A DNA stretch of 64,000 bases from Desarmillaria ectypa (taxonomy: Eukaryota > Basidiomycota > Agaricomycetes > Agaricales > Physalacriaceae): assembly GCA_030407005.1 (NCBI GenBank), contig JAUDYN010000007.1, positions 1,798,001-1,862,000 on the forward strand, given 5' to 3'. The first letter of the stretch is position 1; each line of letters opens with the position of its first letter. Below are positions 12,868-23,483 of this stretch, piece by piece. A program made the translations under genes and the position numbers. The notes beneath the pieces were generated by a model. It worked only from the letters and a program-made list of their open reading frames with translations. It made no database searches and was not told the origin of the DNA.

Positions 12868-13142
12868 TGTTGAAAGAAGCTAAGCCTGATAGGTGGCTGT
12901 GCATTTACTTCCAGTGTATGTACAAGGCTGCCTGCATCCTCTACAAAATGGAAAATATATACAGAAAGATGTGTCTAAGACCGAGCCATGTAAGCAACTC
13001 ATGAATCAAAAGTCCGGTTATTTAATTTATGCGATCTGCTATGATGCCCGAGGATGTGTAGGATATGAGTAGTTCAGTGCCCAACTGTAGAGACAGGTAT
13101 ATGTTCTGCTTCTTCTAACTTAGTAAAACCAATAAGTATAAA

Positions 13143-14817
13143 TCACGCCACGACAACGCCAATGCGCCGGGAATCAAGCGGATGTTTGGAATGATCGTGC
13201 AAGTATCCAAGGTGTATCGAGTGCGAAGGCGGGGAATCGAGGGAAGGTGGTGGAGAAGGATAAGAGTCTGTCGGCGACCCCATTTTCCCTTCCTTGATGG
13301 GGGAAAACTTGGAACTAAGGATTGGAGGGGTAATTTTCACCGAGAGATTCGCGGCGGGATGTGGAGGATGGTGATGGTTGTGTATTGAGGCGGTCCTTGA
13401 CCTACCACTCCATGTCACAGCTGCTCCGGTAGTTTCGCCCTCACCCGCAGATTGAATTATCGCCGCTGGAGGCGACTCTGTTCCCGACATCATCTTAGAC
13501 TCGGCAATGGTGCTCGGGAGCATCAAATCGCGGGCAGCCTCGACTCTCCTCAACTTCTTCTCCCCACGATCAACGTCGGCCTTTGCGTTGTTATACATAT
13601 ACAATCCCGTAAATGTCAAACCAATTCCAAACACCTGGACTGGGTGGACGGATTGATTGAACCAAACGATGGCGACGCAGATGACCACAACACGTTTGAT
13701 GAGGGAAGCAATGGAGTAGGTGACTGGAGATGTCGATGATAGGATGATGAAGGCGATGATGTTCTGGCCGAAATGCACCGTGCCATTCATGAAGAAGTAG
13801 TAGCTGACAGAATGGATGGCTGAATGGGCATGACTCGGATGCGCAACATGCTCCGGGTTGTGAGATGCCGTAAGGAGCACAGGAAGGTCATAGTACAACC
13901 ATATGGGAATCATGAGGAAGAAAGCCATACTGGAGGAGTAAAACAACAAGTTCAACTTGTCAAGCTTGGCATGAGACGGTTGTGACGAGTCACTTGATGG
14001 CATGACCTTCTTAAAGAAAATGTTGGAACTGACAAAGACGATGGCGGAACCAAATGCACATAGCAGGCCAATATAATTTGATGCAGTCATGTCGAAGGAA
14101 CAAGCCAGCATAACGCCGACGGTGAGGGGGAGGAGAGAGACATATGTCTTGGCTGAATAGCTAACTCTGAAAAGGAGGGCATAAGCGGCAACAGTGATCA
14201 ATGGTGATAGTGCCTGTAAAGTGATGTCAGCTAAGGTGGAACGGATACCACGATAAGCTGACCTTGATAGTGTGTACCGTGCTGACAGGAATCGTTGACA
14301 TTGCCATGCTCGAGAAGATATGTCCCCCGACTTGAAACACACCCATCGGCAATGTACTTTGAAGGATAGCTCGCGATGGTCTCTTTAGTCTGGTAAATCT
14401 GATGATGGGTGACATAAAAAGGAGGCAGTAAATGGCAACGAAGCCAAACTGGACGAAGGTTAGGGTGATGGGGTAGCGGAATTGGTTGAGGATAGCTTTG
14501 CCAGTGTTGGAAGAAATGGCAGACGAAGTGTACCACAGGCTGCACAGGAAAATGAAAAGAAGATTAGAAGGCGGCGACGACGGGTTCGTCAGGGTCCGCC
14601 CTCCTGTCTCCCCTGTTCGTGTCCACTGCTTCCCCATGTACTGCTTGACATGCGATAGTGTCATCGCTGCACCTTTGCGAACGTCGTCGAGTCGGGGCTT
14701 CCGGTCATTGCTCCAATCGTTGGCGTACAAAGGCAGGGTAGGCTGTCCCCAGGAGTCATTTACATTTTGTCGTTGCTTGTCGTGGTAACCATTGAGCAGG
14801 GTGGCGTGGTCGAGCAT
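13143..14817 (-). CDS. SLY41: triose-phosphate-transporter-domain membrane protein, SLY41-like
   Basis: Starts MLDHATLLNGYHDKQRQ at 14817; the single clear intron lies near 14216-14265, joining STVHTIK to ALSPLITVAAYALLFRVSYS. About ten hydrophobic segments can be seen, including LLFIFLCSLWYTSSAISSNT, YPITLTFVQFGFVAIYCLLF, VGVMLACSFDM and FGIGLTFTGLYMYNN. The segment HTIKALSPLITV matches the conserved core of the drug/metabolite transporter superfamily (TPT/EamA). The cytosolic C-terminal tail is Ser/Pro-rich. In yeast SLY41 sits in the ER/Golgi and suppresses loss of the Rab Ypt1; the family moves phosphorylated metabolites or nucleotide sugars. The substrate here is unknown, and the SLY41 assignment is by overall resemblance. 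Confidence 0.8.
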
Positions 14818-15843
14818 GTCGGTCGATGTAAAGAAAGGCGGTTGCTGGTATCAGCGAGCTGACATAGATGGACTCGAAATGTAGAGGCGACCTGAAGGGA
14901 ACTCCCGAGAAAGTGAGGAAGTTTTTCGAATTCGTCAAAAGTATTCAGCGGTTTGGCGCCCAGGGCCGCGTGGGAAGTTTATGTCATCCTATCCGCCCGC
15001 TTTGGTTGTATTAGCGGAGTCGACCAATTCATACTGTTTTACTGTTTCTTGTTTCTTCTTCTCCGGCCTGCAGTTCCTTTGCAAGATTCACTACTTCGCT
15101 GATAATGGTATGATCTACTTTTATGAATGCTCAACTATACTTCCATTTTTTATGCAGTAAGTATACTATAGTTATCATATCGGCCCATCAATATGTCATA
15201 TGTACAGTTTATCCGTACTAAGACAACTCAGCTGTCAGCGAGCGCTCATGCGTCGACGACTCAAAAGTTTTGTACTTATTTCATCTTGGAGGAACTTGGA
15301 GTCGGAACCTCACTGGACAGGAATTACCAAGAATGTTTGATTCTTCTTCCAGCTTAGCAAAGTAGGAAGTACCGACAGTGATCTGAAGGTAACAATGTGC
15401 GTCTCTAAACTTGCAGGCTACCTAAGCTCTCCGGTTTTGATGCGAAACGATAACAATAATATTGATACAAATACAAATATGGGAGTGAGAAAACTGCTAA
15501 TGCACGCTTCTCGCGAGTGAGATTCCAGAGGGCCTCCCCTCTAGGCAATCAAGACTCGAAGGGACGGGTGGGAAGAGTAAGAAAATCGACGAGGGTGGTA
15601 CAGGCTGAACGAGACAGTGATGACCTGTCGTCGATGGTACGACGACGACGTCCTCTGAGCTTAGTCAGCACCTTATAAGGCTTCGCTGCCTCATCGTTCA
15701 GCCAAACGGGCCGCTTTAAAGTATTTTGATAGTTATTTATTTATTTTCGCGACCACAATCTTATCAGATAAGCAAAGATAACTTGCAATTTACGTTCATC
15801 ATCATCTGCTTTCACATCCACTCTATAGCAACGTGTTCTTATA
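14818..15843. other. intergenic region, divergent promoters of SLY41-like and SFH5 genes
   Basis: About 1 kb with no supportable gene. Both neighbours are read outward, so it should hold two promoters. The right part (about 15720-15840) is T/A-rich with pyrimidine tracts shortly before the SFH5 start. A possible box C/D snoRNA pattern around 15617-15657 was examined and not accepted. Confidence 0.5.
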
Positions 15844-17135
15844 ATGTCCGAGACTGAGAAAGCCACCGCAGCTTCCAATGCACCAGAACCCACGCTTGCA
15901 CCCTCTGCAGAACTTGCCTCTTCTCCAATGCGTGTTGACATCGCTGATGCCGCAGCTCCTGCCTCTGAATCCAAGCCTCAACCCGCCGCCACCCCAGTAG
16001 CTGCTGCAGAGGCAACAACGGCGCCTTCTGATTCAGACAAGAAAGAGACAGATGAGCCTCAGAACTCATTAACTGAACGCTTCACAACAGAAGAGTGGAA
16101 AGCTCTCAAAGACTTCAGGGTGCGTGCACTTTCTGTTCTCCAGGTCCTTTGAGCGCTCATGAATCTGTTCTTTCTCAGAGAAAATTACCGGAAATTTTTG
16201 CTGAAGGACTCCCGGACAATGCGGATGCCAAGACGACGGTGATAACGCTTTGGGGTGTGAAAATTGATCCCGCCGACCCCATAGACGCGAAAGTTAGCGT
16301 CGTTCTCATGAAATTCCTCCGTGCAAGGTAAGTTGGCATTACCCTCTATTTTTCTTTCATCGTCTTATTTTCATAGGAATCTCAATGTCAATGAGGCACG
16401 TTCAATGCTGGTTGGCACACTACGATGGCGCTCCGAGTTCGACGTCGAGGCTGCCATGAAGGAAGAATTTCCTGCGGATATTTTCTACTCTCTTGGGCAC
16501 GTGTATGGGAAGGACAAGCAAAGCAGACCGGTCGTGTACGTCTTTCGCGTTCTCATTGATTGACATTGTAGCCAGGCTGACGATGTCTAGGTATAACATC
16601 TATGGAGCTAAGAATGTCAAGGCTGCCTTTAGCGATGTTCGGCGCTTTCTCAGGTAGGACCTCTGCTGGTGTGTATATAAACCCTTCGTTCTGAATTTAT
16701 TCTCAGATGGCGTGTATCCCTCATGGAAAAGAGCTTGGCATTGCTCGACTTTGAGACTGTGGATCAAACCGTACAAGTTCACGGTAAGTTCTGAACGCTT
16801 GTCTCCATGGTGCATGTCCTCAATCAGAACCTTTCGTAGACTACGCTGGCGTGAGTCTTTCTAGCCGCGACGCCAACTCCAAGCAGGCTGCATCGGAGGC
16901 TTCTGGCATCTTTTCCGATCACTACCCGGAATTATTGTACAAGAAGTTCTTTGTCAACGTACCGGCCTATCTTACGTGGATCTTCTGGCTTTTCAAACCT
17001 CTCATCTCCGCCAACACCCTGGCTAAAATGTCGGTAGTTGGTTCGGGAGCTCCGGCTATCGGTAGGGCACTTCTGCCCATCATTGGAGCTAAGGAACTGC
17101 CAAAGCAATATGGCGGTGAAGCGGAAGGTTTCTGA
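15844..17135 (+). CDS. SFH5: Sfh5-type Sec14-like (CRAL-TRIO) phosphatidylinositol-transfer / haem-binding protein
   Basis: Starts MSETEKATAASN with an Ala/Pro/Glu-rich N-terminal extension, then the CRAL-TRIO N-domain (LTERFTTEEWKALKDFR and, after introns, VSVVLMKFLRARNLNVNEAR) and the lipid-binding lobe (YGKDKQSRPVVYNIYGAKN; VHDYAGVSLSSRDA; ELLYKKFFVNVPAYLTWIFW; LPKQYGGEAEGF at the end). Six short introns are visible. Sfh5 proteins act at the cytosolic face of ER/plasma membrane contact areas in phosphoinositide metabolism; the yeast protein was shown to bind haem. The His-x-Tyr pair in VHDYAG, split by an intron inside the Asp codon, corresponds to the haem-contacting motif. Stop codon at 17133-17135. 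Confidence 0.92.
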
Positions 17136-18238
17136 TTCGCTTTCCAATACCCTCGTTCTCTTAGTATATATCATGGATTTTTCAGGTTGACTCTTCTGAT
17201 CTTGTGTCTTGCTTAATTTTCTTGTGTTACGGACAAATGTCACCTCTCTTTTGGATAACATTCGAGGCTGGGATGCGGAAGTGAACGACATGCGAAAGCG
17301 ATCAAGGCGCAAGGCTCAAGAAAGCCTGAAGACAAGACGCGGTATCATATAATACAACTTATTTGATCTATCTGACCACAGAGAGGTGGTTTTACAGTAA
17401 GTCTTTGACATTCCAGATCTAACTTTACCTTCTGACTCATACCAGTGAGGTAAGTATGTAAATGAAACTGTTGTAACTATTGCAGTGAGAGGCTTGCTGA
17501 GTAGAGAATACTGAATTGTTAGCTACTAGAGCTCGAGACGAGCTCCTTAAATACTACAGAATGTATCTAGAATGTTCTACTAAAGTACCTAATTATATCC
17601 TAGTATCGTGCCAAATTGATGGTACCGAAGGTTCGGGAATCTTCCGGCACATGCTTGAAGTTGCAAATCCCAACAGAAACCAGCCAGTTCTCGAACAGTG
17701 TGCTTCATTAGGCTTCATCCCAGTTTATCCATTCTCGAGTTTGTCGCTCCCGTCTATATGATACCTGGGTTGTCGCTAGTCTACAATCGTTGCAGGATCG
17801 CAAGGTCGCGTACGTATTTATATGTAGTTACCACATCAAGCCACTATCTTCACCTCCTGAATTAATGTTTGGCTCCGGGGTCCTCCGGAACAAATGCTGG
17901 TAACGCTGGTTTATCCTATTGATAAGAGTTTGGATACCTATCTTGGACAGAAAGGAGATACCAAGGGCCATCTTCTATAACCTCATCTTGTCGTCTCGCT
18001 GTGCGAGGTGGTTTTTACTTATTTCTGTGTCCTCTGAATCTCTTTCGCAAACCGACAACGAACATGAAACCAACCCCCGCATGTGTCATGTTGACCCTGT
18101 AAACATTACTAGGGGGATCTCGTTTTGGGTCCGACCCTTAACATTCTGCAGGGTCCAGCGCATACTTCCCGTATTATTTCTGGTAAATATGATCTCGCTG
18201 GCGCCCCAACTTCTCCTTGACGATCACGTCGGGCCAGC
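17136..18238. other. intergenic region without supportable gene
   Basis: About 1.1 kb. A modest open frame at 17516-17761 has no recognisable motif and no splice-compatible extension, so I do not call a gene. Two small hairpins are visible: a 7-bp stem with a 3-nt loop at 17529-17545 and a 5-bp stem near 17377-17395. The left half is A/T-richer than the coding sequence around it and could be an old, eroded insertion, but no terminal repeats or coding remains were identified. Confidence 0.4.
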
Positions 18239-19725
18239 ATGAGCAGCTCTCAGAACGGCACGCTCACTGATACGGCATATGATGAGGTGACTGCGTATTG
18301 GGACTGTATCGCACAGAGTGATCGCAATCCTGATGTTGAGGGTTATGCTGTCCGATTATCCAGTACGTTTTGCCCGTCGTGTCGACGGGCGTAGCTAATG
18401 ACAACAATATTCAGCATACATTGCCAATTTTTGCCTTGGTACGCTCGAATACTCTGATTGTATCCGACTGTCTTGATCGGTATTTCTCCCAGCTATTCTC
18501 ATGACGTGGTCGCACGAGAATGTCAAGGCATCCATTTATGTTATCCTGATGCAGGCATACACAGTTTTCCTAGCGACATTCATGAGTCTATCGCGCAAGA
18601 AGCTCTCGATCGCAGATGCGCATTTTGTGTTTACCATCACCATTTCCCCACTCTCCCTCTACCTCATTTACAGCACGTTTCGCTTAATGATGCGCAAATC
18701 GACTGCGTTGTACCAACGTCTTGGTGAATCCAAGAGATGGACCGCGATCTGGTCGACTCTCATGCTCGTTATCTGGATCGTCCTTGAATGTATCATCTAT
18801 GTTGCCCCCGACCATGTCTTCGAAGGAGAGAGATGCACGACAGCTTCCTTCGAAGGATGGCTGTTTTACCGGTTCGTTACTGGTCTAGTGATATTCGAGT
18901 TTGCATCGTACTTCATTCCCGTATTTCTCTTCATGTATATCCTTTACACCCTCCGACATTGCAAGGATATATACAGTATACAGAGAGTACAAACGGCGCC
19001 AGGGAAGTGTCGTAAAGTGGAGGTTCTTCCGCATCTTGCAGATTCCTTGGAATTTTGTACGGTTCCTCGCAGTATCCAACTAGTACGTCACAACGTCTTC
19101 TGCCTTTGAGACTAGTGTTCATCATTTTTTAAATTTAGTGTCGTGGTCTTTCGCTCCCATCGGTGGCTAGTCCTTTTCGCCGCTTTCATAGCTTACTTGT
19201 CATGGGCAGGCGATATGGGCGTCTGGTTCACGGACATGGAAGAGTTGTATGACCTGTTGGTGCATGCCTTACACAGCGACGAACCCGACTATCAGTACAC
19301 AGTCAAACCAGAGGAAGATTTTGACCCTCTAGGATTCGGACAGGTATTTAATTCACACTCATCTTACTTTTGTCTATCTCACAACTATGCAGATTCTAGC
19401 TACCACTATAGCCATTCAACCGATCTACGAAGTGGTAAAACTCTTTTTCAGGAGACGCTGGGATGTATGGGCAGCTATTAAACACTATCCTGGCTCAGTG
19501 TGGAACGGGATTGTGTTCATTCTAACAGGACATCGAAATCCATGGAAGAAAATTCTGAATCAGCGAGAGGATTCAGATACGGAGGCTCTTGTTGGAGGTG
19601 TGGTCTATGTGAACCCGTTTTCTGGAGAGCATACATATGCGATGGTTAGCAGGAAGGAAGAAGCTGAAAGGGCGTATGGCTTTAATGTGAAGATGTCGCG
19701 GTCGGATTCTTTGGGCTACCAGTGA
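18239..19725 (+). CDS. multi-pass (6-7 TM) integral membrane protein of unknown function
   Basis: Starts MSSSQNGTLTDTAYDEVTAY at 18239. Short introns follow codon TCC (after 18361), CTT (about 18437), another near 18934-18982 (needed to reach the frame EYKRRQGSVVKWRFFRI), one at about 19082-19138 and one near 19345-19391. Hydrophobic helices are VKASIYVILMQAYTVFLAT, HFVFTITISPLSLYLIYSTF, IWSTLMLVIWIVLECIIYVA, FYRFVTGLVIFEFASYFIPV, WLVLFAAFIAYLSWAG and ILATTIAIQPIYEVV. The loop after helix four or five is strongly basic and the C-terminal tail is cytosolic-looking (ends RSDSLGYQ, TGA 19723-19725). The layout is receptor- or transporter-like, but no diagnostic motif of a named family was recognised. 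The short fourth intron rests only on frame continuity. Confidence 0.75.
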
Positions 19726-20124
19726 CTAGGAGTCAAAGTACTCGAGCTGTTCATGTTCTGTCTCGGAGCCCTCATATTATTTATTAGAAGCATTACGATG
19801 AGCCACGGACAGACGGAGTACCGTCATCAAACAATTGGGTACTTTTTTTCTCTCCTCGGCCTTTGGCGCGTCAATGATGATCCTGAGGGACGGCTGCGGG
19901 CCACTTGGGCGCTTTTTCCAATATTTTACAAGGTCGGACGCGTCAATGAGACCTCACAAGGACGACGACGATACCTTGGCGCGATACCAGGAAGCCGACA
20001 GCACCAAAGATAATCCCGATAGCCCCTAACTCGGTCTACAAGTTCCGGCGGCACGATCAGTGGACTTGACACGTGGGGCTGTACCCCGCATTCCTCTCGC
20101 ACGAACGGCCTAACCTCTCCCGCC
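19726..20124. other. intergenic spacer
   Basis: About 400 bp between two genes read in the same direction. No coding or RNA feature is supported; it should contain the 3' end signals of the membrane protein gene and the promoter of the dehydrogenase gene. Confidence 0.5.
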
Positions 20125-22211
20125 ATGTCTGCCAGCAGGAACGCCATCCTCCGCCTCATCAACGCCTCCCAGCACTCTGCCTGCCCGTGTCATACGTGCA
20201 GCGCTGCCTTTCGTGGTCACGGACACACCCACGGTCTCAATCAGCTCAGACGGTTCGCGTCGCCTGGGGTGCAACCGGTAGAGAAGGAATATGCCTTTGA
20301 AGTATATCTTTCACTTTATAGCATGGATATATGCTCATGTACAGGGCTAGGTTGCTGCATCTAACCTTCGATTTGGAGATGGTGTTACTTCCGAGGTCGG
20401 GATGGATCTCAAGAACATGAACGCTCGGAAGGTATTATTTGAACGCCTTAGCCACTGGGTTTCGTTTTTTTTACTGAGTGCAGGTCGGCATTCTCACGGA
20501 TCCTAATATTGCCAAGCTCCGACCAATGAAAAATGTATATTCCTGCTCGCGTGAACTGGCAGCTGGAGTTGACCGTAATAATTACACAGGCCTTGGCTTC
20601 CTTGGAGGCACAGACGGATCTACCGTTCGAGGTCTATGACAAGGTGGTCGCGGAACCAACAGAGGAAAGCTGGAGGGACGCTATTGCGTGGGCAAGAAAA
20701 CATGACTTCAGTCACTTCTTGGCGTAGGCAGCTTCTCCATTTCACAGTTGTCCGACTCACTGTAAAGATTGCAGTGTAGGCGGTGGAAGTGTCATAGATA
20801 CCGCCAAAGCTGCTAACCTGTACGTTTTCCATTCTTTTGAGAGCCAATACTGAAATCGGTAAAGGTTCAGTACGTATAAGGATGCCGACCTCATGGATTT
20901 TGTCAACGCGCCAGTTGGAAAAGGATTGCCTATCTACGAGAAACTGTCGCCTCTCATTGCCATCCCTACCACAGCAGGGACTGGCTCCGAGACCACTGGT
21001 GCAGCCATCCTGGATATTACGTCTCGTTCGTTTAAGACAGGCATTGCCAGCCGAGCCCTAAAACCTGTGCTTGGAATTGTCGTATGTACCCCATTCTGTT
21101 AGTTTTTGCTTTGATTCTATTTTATAATATAGGACACAATGAACACAGAATCTTGTCCTCGAGAGGTACAGATTAGCTCGGGATTGGACACACTGTTCCA
21201 TAGTATGGAAAGTTATACCGCCATTCCGTACGTTGGTCTTTTTAACGTCTATAAAAGACATGCTTATGACATGCAGGTATACGGAGCGCGTGCCCCGTCC
21301 ATCTAACCCGATATTGCGACCCGCATATCAAGGAAGCAATCCAGTCGCTGACATCTTTTCCATGTGGGCACTGCAAACCACTGTCAAATACTTGCCTCGC
21401 ATAGCAAAGAATCCGGAAGATGAAGAAGCGAGGCGACAGATGCTGTAAGCGGGGGTTTGCCATCTGCCAGCGTACGTATTGACCCGCATGTGTAGGTTGG
21501 CATCATCATTTGCTGGCATCGGATTTGGGAATGCTGGCGTACATCTGTGCCACGGAATGAGTTATCCTGTAAATAACCTTTCAATCCCACGAGTTCCCAC
21601 TGACCCTAGTTTCAGATATCTGGCCTCAACAAGAAGGGACCCAAGTACAAGCACCCCGGATATCGTGTTGACACTCCTATTATTCCTCACGGAGTTAGGT
21701 ATGTTTTATCTGAGAAAGCCCTGTCAAAATACTTAAAAGTCGTGTCAATAGTGTTGCTATCACCGGTCCCGCAGGTAATCCTTTTTTATGGTATTCCATC
21801 TTCCGTACTGACTTTTCTTGCCAGTCTTCCAATTCACTGCTCCTTCATCTCCTGATCGCCATCGTCAAGCACTAGCGGTATTCACAGACACGACCACTTC
21901 TGATCCTTTTATCACATCTATCCCTGACTCAGATATAGGCTCCCACCTATATGAAGCTATTGCGCGTTTCTTGGATGGAGTTGGAGTTCCTCGAGGGTTG
22001 AAGGCTCTCGGGTACGTATCTTACGCAACATATGACCCGCTATATTCTAACACATATACACAGATACACTACCGGCGATATTGACAATCTTGTTGATGGT
22101 GCCATTCCCCAGAGGCGAGTTTTGGATTTAGCACCTGGAATTGGAAATGTTGCTGGAGAGGATGGGCGAGAGTATCTGACAAGGATTATTGAGCGATCCA
22201 TGGAGTACTAA
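20125..22211 (+). CDS. mitochondrial iron-containing alcohol dehydrogenase, hydroxyacid-oxoacid transhydrogenase (ADHFE1-like)
   Basis: Starts [20 protein letters not shown], a plausible mitochondrial presequence with a Cys/His-rich end ([18 protein letters not shown]), then [38 protein letters not shown] (NAD-binding GGGSxxDxAK), [17 protein letters not shown], the metal-ligand regions [14 protein letters not shown] and [12 protein letters not shown], and the C-terminal [19 protein letters not shown]. At least nine short introns are spliced in frame; stop TAA 22209-22211. Animal ADHFE1 oxidises 4-hydroxybutyrate while reducing 2-oxoglutarate to 2-hydroxyglutarate, and shows the same LDTLxHxxESYT and [12 protein letters not shown] segments, so that is the best functional guess. 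Metal-ligand Asp/His residues look complete. Confidence 0.9.
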
Positions 22212-22334
22212 GCGATAAGATATATCTTGGATACTCATGTAAAGGAGAAATAAAAAAGTGCGACAACGAAATGGTGCTCACGTGGACGTCAGTAAACTAC
22301 ATTAAGCATCGCATCTTTTCTATTGACCACCAAC

Positions 22335-23018
22335 ATGGATCAGCGTGTTCCTCTCAGTGCCAGGCCGCTTGACCTTGTTTACTTTACTTTCTTTTTGGCA
22401 AGTACTGTTACGCCGTCACCTGTTTCCTACGCTTAATCACGTTCAGTGCCACATCCCAGCGTCTCTCTTGATGGATTTCCAAGGCTTGCTATATCCCAAG
22501 ACTTATCTTCCTTGGATACCGGAATGGTACATTAAATTTTCGGGGGATCCTCTGATAGGTGGCCTGCTTAGACGTGAGGAGGGGCTGCTCTGGTTCAAAT
22601 GCTTCTTGGTACTCGAGCTGTGTGTTGAGCTTTTCTTTGTTGAAATAATGGGTTCCCCTTAACTTTGTTCCAGGCTGTTCCAGTTTCCAGTATTCCTACT
22701 TGGCATGAGGGGTCTGTGGAAAGGTATGTACTCCCTTCCAATGCTCCTCCGCGTGGCTTACCATGACAACTTACAGGGTCTCGTTTGATATACGTTCTTA
22801 TCTTGCTTTACGGTGCTTCGACTGCCACCACGACTCTTCCTTGTATCCTCCATATTATTGGTTCTGATGGGCTTGCTACGGGTCAAATGTGGATGCTGCT
22901 GTCGAGTTACATCCCTTTCTTCTTACTTCCGTTGGGGATGGCTGTAGATATGGCGTTCCGGATATACGGCATAATAGAGAAAGGGTCGGTGGATGATGCT
23001 TTAAAGAAGAGGGACTAG
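22335..23018 (+). CDS. TMEM97/EXPERA-domain (sigma-2-receptor-like) ER membrane protein
   Basis: Starts MDQRVPLSARPLDLVYFTFF at 22335. Exon 1 ends at 22397 and intron 1 (22398-22446, 49 nt) has a GC donor (GCAAGT) and CAG acceptor; only this join yields the family signature FFLCHIPASLLMDFQ. Further introns lie at 22620-22673 and near 22722-22778. Four hydrophobic helices are present, with SGDPLIGGLL, LVLELLFQFPVFLLG and PCILHIIGSDG, ending GSVDDALKKRD. Acidic residues equivalent to those lining the ligand pocket of animal TMEM97 (in LLMD, GDPL and LEL) are kept. Members bind sterols in the ER and nuclear envelope and include yeast and animal EXPERA proteins. Function in fungi is inferred. Confidence 0.88.
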
Positions 23019-23483
23019 GATTTTAATTTGTGAGGTTTTTTCTATCACTTTTTCCCCCATTTAATGGGCTGATTGCAGACTCCTTGAAGTTACGGGCTGG
23101 CGGTAGTCTATACTGCTACTTGTCTATCAGGAAAGTCCAATCTCATGGGATATCATCGTAAATGACATATGCCCCAAGTCTCTAAGACCTAAAACAATTG
23201 TCTGGCTCGTCGGTTATAATTGACCAACAAGGAATCGCGTCAAAAGGCGGATTTGAATCTGGTTTTTAGCGAGCCAAGATTAAGTATTAGGAAGGCTTGT
23301 CATGAATATCGGAATACGCGTCGGCCTATCTGGACTCAGTGTCCATGTGCAACATGACCCGAGCATAAAAGTAAGGACTTGTCTGTAATGTCCTTACAAG
23401 TGAATGCAATTATTTCAGCGATAATCCACTAATAAGCAATAAACCAAAATATAAGCAGAATTCACCGTTTCGATCGTAGTATG
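23019..23483. other. intergenic region between convergent genes
   Basis: About 465 bp between the 3' ends of the TMEM97-like and J-domain genes. A 72-nt segment at 23204-23275 has a 6-7 bp closing stem like a tRNA acceptor stem but fails the other arms. Nothing else is supported. Confidence 0.45.

Noticed and set aside
15617..15657. Possible box C/D snoRNA (GTGATGA ... CTGA)
   Set aside because: No terminal stem, spacing is short, and no D'/C' boxes; the motif pair is common by chance.
23204..23275. Possible tRNA: 72-nt segment closed by a 6-7 bp stem (GGCTCG/CGAGCC)
   Set aside because: The D arm has only three pairs and lacks the GG of the loop, no anticodon stem forms, and the T arm does not match the B-box consensus.
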